DNA of 64,000 nucleotides from Streptomyces verrucosisporus (GTDB taxonomy: Bacteria > Actinomycetota > Actinomycetes > Streptomycetales > Streptomycetaceae): contig NZ_JADEYH010000002.1 of assembly GCF_017114865.1 (NCBI RefSeq), positions 496,001-560,000 on the forward strand, written 5' to 3'. Of the stretch, positions 44,617 through 53,444 are shown one piece after another. The notes beneath the pieces are model-generated. The model worked only from the letters and a program-made list of their open reading frames with translations. It was not told the DNA's origin and ran no database searches. The translations under genes were made by a program, and so were the position numbers. Within the stretch, counting starts at the first letter, position 1; each line of letters opens with the position of its first letter.

Positions 44617-46019
44617 CCTCCGACTCCCCGTCTCCCGGTTCTCCGGCCTCCGGCGCACCACGCCCCGAGGCCGTGTACTGGGCCGAGCATGCCTGGATCG
44701 GCGGCACCGTCGAGCCCGGCACGGTGATCGAGACGGCCGAAGGCCGGATCACCGCCGTGCGCACCGGGGTGCCCGCCCCGCCGCCCGGGGCCGAGCCGCT
44801 GCGCGGCCTGACCGTCCCCGGCCTGGCCAACGCGCACTCCCACGCCTTCCACCGCGCCCTGCGCGGCACCGTGCAGATCGGCTCCGGCACGTTCTGGACA
44901 TGGCGGCAGGTGATGTACTCCGTCGCCGACCGCCTCACCCCAGAGAGCTACTTCGCCCTGGCCCGCGCCGTGTACGCCGAGATGGCACTGGCCGGCATCA
45001 CGGCCGTCGGCGAGTTCCACTACCTGCACCACGCCCCCGGCGGCGCCCCCTACAAGGACCCCAACGCCATGGGGCACGCCCTGATGGCGGCGGCCGCCGA
45101 GGCCGGCATCCGCATCACCCTCCTCGACACCTGCTACCTGGCCTCCGGCCTCCTGTCCGCCCGCCGCGGCGGCGCCCTGGACCGCCACCAGCTCCGCTTC
45201 GGCGACGGCAGCGCCGCCGCCTGGGCCGAGCGGGCCGCCGCCCTGCGGCCGCCGGGCGGCCACGCCCGCGTGGGCGCCGCGATCCACTCGGTGCGCGCCG
45301 TGCCCGCCGCCGAACTGGCCGCCGTCGCCGACTGGGCCCGGGAGCGGGACGCGCCCCTGCACGTCCACCTCTCCGAGCAGCCCGCCGAGAACGACGCCTG
45401 CCTGGCCGTCCACGGCCGCACCCCCACCCGGGTGCTGGCCGACCACGGCGTGCTCGGCCCCCGTACCACCGCCGTCCACGCCACCCACCTCACCGACGCC
45501 GACATCGACCTCCTGGGCGGATCCGGCACAGGTGTGTGCATGTGCCCCACCACCGAGCGCGACCTCGCCGACGGCATCGGCCCGGCCGCCGCGCTGATGC
45601 GGGCGGGCTCGCCGCTGTGTCTGGGCAGCGACAGCCACGCCGTGATCGACCTGCTGGAGGAGGCCCGCGCGACGGAACTGGACGAGCGGCTGCGCACCCG
45701 CGCCCGAGGCCACTGGACCGCCTCGCAACTGCTGCGTGCCGCCGGCGAGTTCGGCCATGCGGCCATCGGCTGGCCGGAGGCGGGACGGCTGGAGGCGGGC
45801 CGGCTCGCCGACTTCGCCACCATCGCCCTGGATACCGTGCGCACCGCCGGGCCTCCGCCCCGGCTGGGGGCGGAGACGGCGGTGTTCGCCGCCACCGCGG
45901 CCGATGTGCGCCACACGGTCGTCGGCGGTCGCCATGTGGTGCGCGACGGGGTACACCGGAGCGTGCCGGACGTCCCCGCGGCCCTGACGGAAGCCATCCA
46001 GCAAGGAGCAGCCCGCTGA
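44607..46019 (+). CDS. hutF: Formimidoylglutamate deiminase
   Basis: A 470-residue amidohydrolase-superfamily enzyme that deaminates N-formimidoyl-L-glutamate to N-formylglutamate, releasing ammonia. The metal-binding motif is [15 protein letters not shown] near residues 72-86. Later features are [14 protein letters not shown] and the C-terminal [16 protein letters not shown], where the Asp ligand lies. HutF-type features such as the [13 protein letters not shown] stretch support deiminase rather than general amidohydrolase activity. GTG 44607 overlaps the previous gene by 10 bases, and the stop overlaps the hutI ATG (TGATG). Confidence 0.92.
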   Translation: MSLTSDSPSPGSPASGAPRPEAVYWAEHAWIGGTVEPGTVIETAEGRITAVRTGVPAPPPGAEPLRGLTVPGLANAHSHAFHRALRGTVQIGSGTFWTWRQVMYSVADRLTPESYFALARAVYAEMALAGITAVGEFHYLHHAPGGAPYKDPNAMGHALMAAAAEAGIRITLLDTCYLASGLLSARRGGALDRHQLRFGDGSAAAWAERAAALRPPGGHARVGAAIHSVRAVPAAELAAVADWARERDAPLHVHLSEQPAENDACLAVHGRTPTRVLADHGVLGPRTTAVHATHLTDADIDLLGGSGTGVCMCPTTERDLADGIGPAAALMRAGSPLCLGSDSHAVIDLLEEARATELDERLRTRARGHWTASQLLRAAGEFGHAAIGWPEAGRLEAGRLADFATIALDTVRTAGPPPRLGAETAVFAATAADVRHTVVGGRHVVRDGVHRSVPDVPAALTEAIQQGAAR

Positions 46020-47230
46020 TGAGCACCTCGAGCACCCCCGCCGACACCCCCGCCGGCATCCTCGTCACCAACATCGCCACCCTCGTCACCAACGACCACC
46101 ACTGCTGTGAAGCCGCCGAGGACACCCCCCTCGGCCTGATCCGGGACGCGGCCGTCGTCATCGAGGGCGACCGCATCGCCTGGGTCGGTACGGAAAGTGA
46201 AGCACCCGCCACCGACAGTCGTGTCGACGCGGGCGGCCGGGCGATGATCCCCGGCTTCGTCGACTCCCACTCCCATCTGGTCTTCGGCGGCGACCGCACC
46301 GAGGAATTCGGCGCGCGCATGTCCGGCCGCCCCTACTCCGCCGGCGGGATCCGCACCACCGTCGAGGCCACCCGGAAGGCCACCGACGAGCAGCTCGCCG
46401 CCAACCTGGCCCGCCACGTGCGCGAGGCGCTGCGGCAGGGCACCACCACCCTGGAGACCAAGTCCGGCTACGGCCTCACCGCGAGGGACGAGGCGCGCGC
46501 CCTGCGCATCGCCGACGACCACGTGGACGAGGTCACCTACCTCGGCGCCCATGTGGTGCCCCCGGAGTACGCCGACGACCCGGACGGCTACGTGGACCTC
46601 GTCACCGGCCCGATGATGGCCGCCTGCGCCCGCTGGGCCCGCTGGGTGGACGTCTTCTGCGAGCGGGGCGCCTTCGACGGCGACCAGGCCCGCGCCGTCC
46701 TCACCGCCGGAATCGCCCACGGCCTGGTCCCGCGCGTCCACGCGGGCCAGCTCGGGCCCGGCCCCGGCGTACGGCTCGCCGTGGAGCTGGACGCGGCCTC
46801 GGCCGACCACTGCACCCACCTCACCGACTCCGACGTGGACGCGCTGGCGAACAGCCGCACCGTCGCCACGCTGCTGCCCGGCTGCGAGTTCTCCACCCGG
46901 TCGCCCTACCCCGACGCCCGCCGTCTGCTGGACGCCGGCGTCACCGTCGCGCTGTCCACCGACTGCAACCCGGGCTCGTCGTACACCAGCTCCATGCCCT
47001 TCTGCGTCGCGGTGGCCGTCCGCGAGATGGGCATGACGCCCGACGAGGCCCTCTGGTCCGCCACCGCGGGCGGCGCCGCGGCCCTGCGCCGTATCGACGT
47101 CGGCCGGATCACCCCCGGCGCCCGCGCCGATCTGGTGCTCCTGGACGCGCCCTCGCACGTCCACCTGGCCTACCGGCCCGGTGTGCCGCTGACCGCGGCC
47201 GTCTGGCAGCGCGGCACGCGCGTGCTGTGA
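46019..47230 (+). CDS. hutI: Imidazolonepropionase
   Basis: This 403-residue metallo-hydrolase opens the imidazolone ring to give N-formimidoyl-L-glutamate, the step between HutU and HutF. Metal-binding HxH is in [14 protein letters not shown]. The substrate-side blocks are SYSAGG-like [12 protein letters not shown] and [12 protein letters not shown]. Further ligands are [11 protein letters not shown] and the Asp in [18 protein letters not shown]. It is the last gene of the operon, behind AAGGAG with a one-base overlap, and a strong hairpin follows. Gene order (U, amidohydrolase, F, I) does not follow pathway order. Confidence 0.96.
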   Translation: MSTSSTPADTPAGILVTNIATLVTNDHHCCEAAEDTPLGLIRDAAVVIEGDRIAWVGTESEAPATDSRVDAGGRAMIPGFVDSHSHLVFGGDRTEEFGARMSGRPYSAGGIRTTVEATRKATDEQLAANLARHVREALRQGTTTLETKSGYGLTARDEARALRIADDHVDEVTYLGAHVVPPEYADDPDGYVDLVTGPMMAACARWARWVDVFCERGAFDGDQARAVLTAGIAHGLVPRVHAGQLGPGPGVRLAVELDAASADHCTHLTDSDVDALANSRTVATLLPGCEFSTRSPYPDARRLLDAGVTVALSTDCNPGSSYTSSMPFCVAVAVREMGMTPDEALWSATAGGAAALRRIDVGRITPGARADLVLLDAPSHVHLAYRPGVPLTAAVWQRGTRVL

Positions 47231-47282
47231 GCGGGCGGCCCGCGCCGCCGTGCGGGGCCCTCGCGCCGGGGCCGCCGTCACG

Positions 47283-47326
47283 CCGACGGGCCCGTACGGG
47301 GTGTGGTCCCCGTACGGGCCCGTCGG
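47283..47326 (+). terminator. Perfect 19-bp hairpin terminator of the hut operon
   Basis: 47283-47301 pairs perfectly with 47308-47326 around a 6-nt loop, 53 bases after the hutI stop. Confidence 0.85.
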
Positions 47327-47437
47327 TCGTCCGAAGGCCCCTCCAAGGTCAAGGGCGGGTCAAAAAACCTGAAGGGTGATTTCGATAGGCCATATGAGTG
47401 ATGGAACGGGGCACCCGTCCGGTCGGGCGGGTGCGGG

Positions 47438-48352
47438 TCACTCCTCGACCAGCAGCCCCTTGCGGAGCTTGCCCAGAGTCCGCGAGAGCAGCCGGGAGAC
47501 GTGCATCTGGGAGATGCCCAGCTCCTCGCCGATCTCGGACTGGGTCATGTTCGCCACGAAGCGGAGGGAGAGGATTCTGCGATCACGCGGCGAGAGTTCG
47601 GCGATCAGCGGCTTGAGGGACTCCACGTACTCGATCCCCTCCAGGCCGTGGTCCTCATAGCCGATGCGGTCGGCGAGCGCGCCCTCGGTCTCGTCCTCGT
47701 CGGGCTGGGCGTCGAGGGAACTGGCGGTGTACGCGTTGCTCGCGGCCATGCCCTCGACCACCTCCTCCCGGCTCAGCCCCAGGCGGTCGGCCAGTTCGCC
47801 GACCGTCGGGGAGCGGTCGAGCTGCTGGGCCAGTTCGTCCCCGGCCTTGGCCAGGTCCAGGCGGAGTTCCTGGAGGCGCCGGGGGACGCGCACCGACCAG
47901 GAGGTGTCGCGGAAGAAGCGCTTGATCTCGCCCACGATCGTCGGCATGGCGAAGGTCGGGAACTCGACCCCGCGGCCGATCTCGAACCGGTCGATCGCCT
48001 TGATCAGGCCGATGGTGCCGACCTGGACGATGTCCTCCATGGGCTCGCTGCGGGAACGGAACCGGGCGGCGGCGAACTTCACCAGCGCGAGGTTCAGCTC
48101 GACCAGGGTGTTGCGGACGTACGCGTACTCGTGCGTGCCCTCCCGCAGCGTCTCCAGACGCTCGAAGAGGGTCTTGGACAGGACTCGCGCGTCCAGCGGC
48201 CCCACCTCGTCGTACGGCGGGACCTCGGGCAGGCCGAGCAGGCCGGACAGGTTCTCCGCCTGTTCCGGGCCGACCTCCGGGAACCCGCTTCCGGGCCCTT
48301 CGGGCCGGAGGGCCGACGAGGTGACGGGCGATCCGTCGAGCCGGGGTGACAT
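47438..48352 (-). CDS. sigI: SigB/SigF-family RNA polymerase sigma factor
   Basis: A 304-residue alternative sigma factor of the stress/sporulation type. Region 2 is seen in ALVKFAAARFRSR and EDIVQVGTIGLIKAIDRFE. The region 3 start is FRDTSWSVRVPRRLQEL, and region 4 with its HTH is SPRDRRILSLRFVANMTQSEIGEELGIS split between motif and helix. ATG 48352 lies behind GGAGG. It is divergent from a STAS gene and a histidine-kinase-like anti-sigma gene, a partner-switch set. From memory this locus next to hut corresponds to sigI with arsI and prsI in S. coelicolor; the symbol rests on that synteny. Confidence 0.9.
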   Translation of the reverse strand: MSPRLDGSPVTSSALRPEGPGSGFPEVGPEQAENLSGLLGLPEVPPYDEVGPLDARVLSKTLFERLETLREGTHEYAYVRNTLVELNLALVKFAAARFRSRSEPMEDIVQVGTIGLIKAIDRFEIGRGVEFPTFAMPTIVGEIKRFFRDTSWSVRVPRRLQELRLDLAKAGDELAQQLDRSPTVGELADRLGLSREEVVEGMAASNAYTASSLDAQPDEDETEGALADRIGYEDHGLEGIEYVESLKPLIAELSPRDRRILSLRFVANMTQSEIGEELGISQMHVSRLLSRTLGKLRKGLLVEE

Positions 48353-48608
48353 GGTGCCTCCATCGTGTTCGGCATATGGCTGCCGAAGCCGTTCCTGCAC
48401 TACGGGGTGCGGCGCCTCCGAGCCGACGTGTTTTAGTGGTCCCTCCTACGCCTACCTGCTCCCGAGGGAGGATGGCAAGTGCTGGATGCCCGAATATGCA
48501 CCGATGTGCTGGTTGCGCGGCTACCGGTTGCGGCTGTAAGGGCGTAGGGTTCGAACGTCCATCTCCGGACGGCAGTGATCGGTTACTGGGAATGTTGAAG
48601 GGGTGTAC

Positions 48609-48992
48609 ATGGACCGCGGGGTGCCCGGCAGCACCAGCCACCGGGGTCGACTGACGGTCGACGTACAGCGCCACGGCGCGAGCCTGGTGGTGACGCCTGA
48701 CGGCGAGCTCGACCACCACACCGCCGATCTGCTGCGAGAACCGCTGGAGCGCTCGCTGGAGGACGGGGACAGGCTGCTCGTCGTGGACTGCTCGAAGCTG
48801 GAGTTCTGCGACTCCACCGGACTCAACGTCCTTCTGGGCGCCAGGCTGAAGGCCGAGGCGGCCGGAGGCGGGATCCACCTGGCCGGCATGCGGCCGGTCG
48901 TCGCGAGGGTGTTCGAGATCACAGGCGCCGACGGCGTCTTCACCCTGCACGAGAGCCTGGCCGACGCGCTGAAGGAGACCGCGCAGCCCTGA
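48609..48992 (+). CDS. Anti-anti-sigma factor (STAS domain)
   Basis: This 127-residue protein is a single STAS domain. It binds the anti-sigma factor and frees the sigma factor. The phosphorylation-site Ser69 lies in CDSTGLNVLLG, preceded by the typical LLVVDCSKLEF strand, so control by kinase and phosphatase is expected. ATG 48609 is 5 bases behind GAAGGGG; GTG 48603 is an alternative. It lies 256 bp from the divergent sigma gene and upstream of the matching anti-sigma gene. It probably corresponds to ArsI of S. coelicolor (by position). Confidence 0.9.
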   Translation: MDRGVPGSTSHRGRLTVDVQRHGASLVVTPDGELDHHTADLLREPLERSLEDGDRLLVVDCSKLEFCDSTGLNVLLGARLKAEAAGGGIHLAGMRPVVARVFEITGADGVFTLHESLADALKETAQP

Positions 48993-49206
48993 CGGCGCGG
49001 CTCCGGCCGTACGGACGCGGGGCCCGTGCGAACCACCCGTTTTCCGGCCCGTGACCAGAGTGTTACGTCCGAGCACGATTCCGTCCCGACAGACGGGTGT
49101 TCTCCCGCCCGCGCAGGGCAGGAGACTCCCTGGAATCTCTCCGAAACAGTTGTTCGCAGACCAGGCGAAGACCGATGAACTGGTCAACCGGTGAGGTGAA
49201 GCACTG

Positions 49207-49722
49207 ATGAGCACCACCCGGCCGCAACCGGCGGGCGACCGCGGCCCGGAGCCGGAGGGCACAGCCGCGGCCGCAGCCGCACCGGTCGGTCAGGTGCGCG
49301 AGATGCGCCAGGTGAGAAGGCTGCGGCTGATGGGGGCGAGCGGTGCGGTCCCCCGGGCGCGCGACTTCACCCGTCAGGCGCTTCACGACTGGGGTTGGCT
49401 GCCCGCGGCCGGTCCCGAGGAGCGTGCCGCCGCCGAAGACGTCCTGCTCGTGGTCTCCGAGCTGGTGACGAACGCCTGTCTGCACGCCGACGGGCCCGAA
49501 GAGGTGCGCATAGGCTGCGGCCCCAAACTCCTGAGGGTCGAGGTGGCCGACCGCGGCGCCGGCCTCCCCTCGCCCCGTACCCCGCACCGCCCCGGGCGGC
49601 CCGGTGGACACGGCATGTTCATCGTCCAGCGGCTCTGCCTGGACTGGGGTGTGGTGCGCCACCCGGACGGCACGGCCGGGAAGACGGTCTGGGCCGAACT
49701 GGCCGGGCCGGACGCGGACTGA
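49207..49722 (+). CDS. Anti-sigma factor (HATPase/serine kinase type)
   Basis: The 171-residue GHKL-type ATPase of the RsbW/SpoIIAB family. An Ala-rich tail of about 35 residues precedes the domain. The N-box is VVSELVTNACLHA, G1 is VEVADRGAGLPSP, and G2 is GGHGMFIVQRLCLDWG. These proteins bind and hold the sigma factor and phosphorylate the STAS partner. ATG 49207 has GAGGTGA upstream at slightly long spacing. It probably corresponds to PrsI of S. coelicolor. The gap of 214 bp to the STAS gene suggests it may have its own promoter. Confidence 0.9.
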   Translation: MSTTRPQPAGDRGPEPEGTAAAAAAPVGQVREMRQVRRLRLMGASGAVPRARDFTRQALHDWGWLPAAGPEERAAAEDVLLVVSELVTNACLHADGPEEVRIGCGPKLLRVEVADRGAGLPSPRTPHRPGRPGGHGMFIVQRLCLDWGVVRHPDGTAGKTVWAELAGPDAD

Positions 49723-49858
49723 GAGCCGGGCCCGCCCCGTCGGCCGGCCTCCGCCGGAAGTACGATCCCCACCGCCGGGTCCCGCTCGGGGCCCGGTTCA
49801 CTCGTGTCCGGGTACTCCCGGCGGGGGCGCGGACCACGGACGATCAGGGGTGGAGCAC

Positions 49859-50689
49859 ATGGCGGGGACGGCTGCCGCCGTACGGAGACGGGCCGGTCTG
49901 CCGGCCGCGGCGCTGGTGCTCGCCCTGACGGTGGCGGCCTGCGGTGGTGGCGGCGGCTCCCGGGAAGCCGGTGGCACGGGACCGTCCGGTGGCGCGGGGC
50001 CGTCATCCTCCCCCGAGGGGCAGCCCGCCTCCTCCGAGGGGGAGAAGGCGGGCGGGTCCGCCGCGCGGGAGGCCGCACTCGGACGACTGGAGGCCGCCGC
50101 CTTCGAGGCGGGCGGTACGGCGGCCTCCTACCTGGTCTCCCCGGTGACGGACGAGCCGCTGTGGGATCTCATGGAGTACCGCGCCGACCGTGCCGAGTGC
50201 CAGCCGCTGGTGAGCCTGGCCGCGGGGGCCGTCGACGACGACCCCGCGGCCGAGGTGCACCGGGAGGTGGAGCTCGACGACTTCGACGAGGACCCCATGG
50301 GCGGCCTCACGGGCCGCGGCGTCGCGGTGCAGCTGCGCTCCTACGGGCCGGGCGGAGCGGCCAGGGTGTTCTCGGCACTGCGGAAGGCGGGATCCGAGTG
50401 CGACGGCGGTTTCACGGAGGAGCGGGTGCTCGCGGAGGCCGTCTACCGGTCCGTCGAGCCGGTCGGGGCCCCCGAGGTGGGCGACGAGGCCGTGGCCTAC
50501 CGGCTGCGGATCGAGGACGTGAAGGACGGGGAACTGGTCCTGACCGAGTATCTGACGGTGGTCCGCTCGGGATCGACCACGCTCTCCTTCCGGCTGGAGG
50601 CACTCTCCCCAGACGATCCGGGTCCGGTGCCGGACGACCTCGTGCGGGCCCAGTGGGAGGCGTTCGAGAAGAGCGGCGCCGGGGCCTGA
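49859..50689 (+). CDS. Secreted lipoprotein, function unknown
   Basis: This 276-residue lipoprotein has a signal sequence ending in the lipobox VAAC followed by Gly-rich residues. A Ser/Gly/Glu-rich linker leads to a mature domain of about 200 residues (EAAAFEAGGTAASYLVSPV; VQLRSYGPGGAARVFSALR; LVLTEYLTVVRSGSTTLSF). The domain resembles PknH-sensor-like or LppX-like extracellular modules, but I am not certain of the family. Two Cys (AECQPL, SECDGG) may form a disulfide. ATG 49859 lies behind GGGGTGGAG. It converges with the peptide transporter gene. Confidence 0.8.
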   Translation: MAGTAAAVRRRAGLPAAALVLALTVAACGGGGGSREAGGTGPSGGAGPSSSPEGQPASSEGEKAGGSAAREAALGRLEAAAFEAGGTAASYLVSPVTDEPLWDLMEYRADRAECQPLVSLAAGAVDDDPAAEVHREVELDDFDEDPMGGLTGRGVAVQLRSYGPGGAARVFSALRKAGSECDGGFTEERVLAEAVYRSVEPVGAPEVGDEAVAYRLRIEDVKDGELVLTEYLTVVRSGSTTLSFRLEALSPDDPGPVPDDLVRAQWEAFEKSGAGA

Positions 50690-50749
50690 ACAGCCCGTCA
50701 CCGGGGTCGGCAGAGGCCCGGGAGACCCCGGGGCCGGGGCCCGGGAGCG

Positions 50750-52249
50750 CTACTTCACGCCGCCCATCAGGGCCCGGATCCGCTTCCCGGCCGTCATGAA
50801 GGCGAAGCCCGCGGCCACGGCGACCACGCCCCACATGGTGTAGTACGCCGCGTCGCCCATCGGCTCGTTGAGCTGGGTCGCCCAGCCGTTGAGGGCGTTG
50901 CCGGTGGCGGTGGCGAGGAACCACAGACCCATGATCTGGCCGACGAACTGCTTCGGGGCCAGCTTCGTCGACAGCGACAGGCCCACCGGGGACAGGCACA
51001 GCTCGCCGAGGGTCTGCAGCAGGTACACGCTCAGCAACCAGAAGACCGTGACCTTGCCGGTCTCGCTGTTCGCCGCGGCGGCGCCCGCCAGGCCCATCAG
51101 CCCGAAGGAGCCGCCGATGAGCAGCATCGCCAGGGCGAACTTCATCGGGGCGCCGGGCTCGCGGTCGCGCTTGGCCAGCCACACCCACATGGTCGCGAAG
51201 AGCGGTGCCAGAACGATGATCATGACCGGGTTGACCGACTGGAACCACGAGGCCGGGAACTCCCAGCCGCCGATCATGCGGTCGGTGTCGTTGTTCGCGA
51301 AGATCGTCAGCAGCGAGCCGGACTGGTCGTAGATCATCCAGAACAGCACGGCGGTGACGAAGAACCACACGAACGCCTTGACGCGCGGGCGGTCCTGCTC
51401 GGTCAGCTCCGGGTTCCGGTACATCGAGGCGAAGTACAGGACGGGGACGACGACGCCGAGGACGGCCAGGAAGTTGACGATGTGCTCGATGTCGTACGTG
51501 CCCAGCGCCAGGTCCGCCAGCAGCGCCGCGGCGGCCAGACCGGTCCACAGCGCCACCTTGCGCAGCACCGCGCGCTTCTCCTCCGGCGTGGCCGGAGTAC
51601 CGGGGCGGCGGCCCACATCGCCGAGGTAGCGGCCGCCCAGGACGTACTGGATCACGGCCAGCGTCATGCCGACGCCGGCGACGGCGAAGCCCAGGTGCCA
51701 GTCGACGTTCTCGCCGAGGTAGCCGACCACCAGCGGCGCGAACATGGCGCCGATGTTGATCGACATGTAGAAGATCGTGAAGCCGGCGTCGCGGCGGGCG
51801 CTGGACTGGCCCTCGTAGAGGCCGCCGACCATCGCGGAGATGTTCGGCTTGAGCAGGCCGGTGCCGACCGCGATCAGGCCGAGCCCGACGAAGAACGCCA
51901 CATCGGACGGGATCGCCAGCGTGTAGTGGCCCAGTGCGATGACGATGCCGCCGACCAGGACCGCCTTGCGTGCCCCCCACAGGCGGTCGGCGACCCAGCC
52001 GCCGGGCATGGCGGCCATGTAGACGACGGCGTTGTAGACGCCGTAGATCGCCGCGGCGAGGGCCTCACGGCCCGCGAGGGGGCCTTCGAGTACGCCCGCG
52101 ATCAGATAGAGGACGAGGATGGCGCGCATTCCGTACCAGGAGAAGCGCTCCCACATCTCCGTCATGAAGAGTGTGGCCAGACCGCGGGGGTGGCCGAAGA
52201 AGGTCTTGTCGGTGCTGCCGACGGAGTCCTTCGTCAGGCTGGACGCCAT
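50750..52249 (-). CDS. Proton-dependent oligopeptide transporter (POT/PTR2 family)
   Basis: A 499-residue symporter for di- and tripeptides with about 14 helices. The N-terminal family motif EMWERFSWYGM (an ExxERFxYY-type motif) is on helix 1. The PTR2 signature is FTIFYMSINIGAMFAPL, and the late SPVGLSLSTKLAPKQFVG block is present. ATG 52249 lies behind AAGGAA. Peptide uptake would fit with the M19 dipeptidase encoded at 57099, though they are not linked. It is divergent from the two-component operon. Confidence 0.93.
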   Translation of the reverse strand: MASSLTKDSVGSTDKTFFGHPRGLATLFMTEMWERFSWYGMRAILVLYLIAGVLEGPLAGREALAAAIYGVYNAVVYMAAMPGGWVADRLWGARKAVLVGGIVIALGHYTLAIPSDVAFFVGLGLIAVGTGLLKPNISAMVGGLYEGQSSARRDAGFTIFYMSINIGAMFAPLVVGYLGENVDWHLGFAVAGVGMTLAVIQYVLGGRYLGDVGRRPGTPATPEEKRAVLRKVALWTGLAAAALLADLALGTYDIEHIVNFLAVLGVVVPVLYFASMYRNPELTEQDRPRVKAFVWFFVTAVLFWMIYDQSGSLLTIFANNDTDRMIGGWEFPASWFQSVNPVMIIVLAPLFATMWVWLAKRDREPGAPMKFALAMLLIGGSFGLMGLAGAAAANSETGKVTVFWLLSVYLLQTLGELCLSPVGLSLSTKLAPKQFVGQIMGLWFLATATGNALNGWATQLNEPMGDAAYYTMWGVVAVAAGFAFMTAGKRIRALMGGVK

Positions 52250-52669
52250 GGTGGTGGTTCCTTGCTCGGTCGGGACGCGCGCGATGTGGTGCGCACGCGC
52301 CCGGGCGGGTGGGTCGGCCCGGCTCCGCGCCCCCGTCCGCGCGTGCCTGTCACCGGCCGACAGTTCCTGCGGCGTCGCCGCGCGTCCGGGCCCCTGCGGG
52401 CCACGGACGGACCGGCTCTCCGGGACGGCCCCGCGTACGGGGTGTGTACGGTGGGTTCCTCGGTGGCGGGCCCCGGCGCATCACCGCGCCGAGGGCCACC
52501 GGATTCCGGACGGCGCCTCGGCCAGAGTACGACACCGCCTCCCGCGCGACCGGCCGGTGACGGGCGGCGAGAGGCGCATGTCACACGCCCTCCCGGGAAC
52601 CGGGGGCGGCGCCGCCCGGGTTCCCGGCGACCCCTCCGGGCCCGCCGGGGCGAGGTCTACCATCAGGCC
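52250..52669. other. 420-bp divergent intergenic region
   Basis: No gene is visible. An imperfect GC hairpin lies at about 52593-52627, just before the leaderless promoter of the response regulator. A large part is low-complexity CG-rich sequence. Confidence 0.45.
52658..52663 (+). promoter_or_regulatory. -10 element of a leaderless promoter
   Basis: TACCAT ends 6 bases before the ATG at 52670, which has no ribosome site. Confidence 0.45.
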
Positions 52670-53347
52670 ATGACCCGAGTACTGCTCGCCGAGGATGACG
52701 CCTCCATCTCGGAGCCGCTGGCCCGAGCCCTGCGCCGCGAAGGGTACGAGGTCGAGGTGCGCCAGGACGGCCCCGGCGCACTCGACGCCGGCCAGCACGG
52801 CGACATCGACCTGGTCGTGCTCGACCTCGGCCTGCCCGGTATGGACGGACTGGAGGTCTGCCGCCGACTGCGCAACGAGGGGCACACCTTCCCCGTCCTG
52901 GTGCTGACCGCGCGCGCCGACGAGGTGGACACCGTCGTCGGCCTGGACGCGGGCGCCGACGACTACGTCACCAAGCCGTTCCGGCTGGCCGAGCTGCTCG
53001 CCCGGGTGCGGGCCCTGCTGCGGCGGGGCGCCGTCGAGCCCGTGCAGCCCGCGGCCACCCACGGGGTGCGCATCGACGTCGAGTCGCACCGGGCGTGGAT
53101 GGGGGACGAGGAGCTGCAGCTCACGGCGAAGGAATTCGACCTGCTGCGGGTGCTGGTGCGCGACGCCGGCCGCGTGGTCACCCGCGACCAGCTGATGCGC
53201 GAGGTGTGGGACACCACCTGGTGGTCGTCCACGAAGACCCTCGACATGCACATCTCCTGGCTGCGCAAGAAGCTCGGCGACGACGCGGCCAACCCCCGCT
53301 ACATCGCCACGGTCCGCGGGGTCGGCTTCCGCTTCGAGAAGGACTGA
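52670..53347 (+). CDS. OmpR-family response regulator
   Basis: This 225-residue DNA-binding regulator has a receiver domain at 1-115 with the acidic pocket AEDD, phosphoacceptor Asp52 (VVLDLGLPGMDG), Thr in LVLTARAD and Lys in DDYVTKPF. The winged-helix output domain at about 130-222 contains LTAKEFDLLRVLVRDAGRVV and RYIATVRGVGFRFE. ATG 52670 follows a leaderless-type -10 element. The partner kinase begins 97 bases downstream. The stimulus is unknown. Confidence 0.95.
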   Translation: MTRVLLAEDDASISEPLARALRREGYEVEVRQDGPGALDAGQHGDIDLVVLDLGLPGMDGLEVCRRLRNEGHTFPVLVLTARADEVDTVVGLDAGADDYVTKPFRLAELLARVRALLRRGAVEPVQPAATHGVRIDVESHRAWMGDEELQLTAKEFDLLRVLVRDAGRVVTRDQLMREVWDTTWWSSTKTLDMHISWLRKKLGDDAANPRYIATVRGVGFRFEKD

Positions 53348-53444
53348 CGGCGGCCCGGGCCCGCACGGACCCGCACGGGCCCGCCGAAGACACCGCGAGG
53401 ACACCGCGAAGACCGCAGCGACACCATGAAGGGCCGGCGCCGCC

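Noticed and set aside
44124..46004. Long minus-strand frame opposite the hut genes
   Set aside because: The hut genes are clearly identified on the plus strand; the antisense frame has repeat-like Gly/Ala/Arg composition and no family match.
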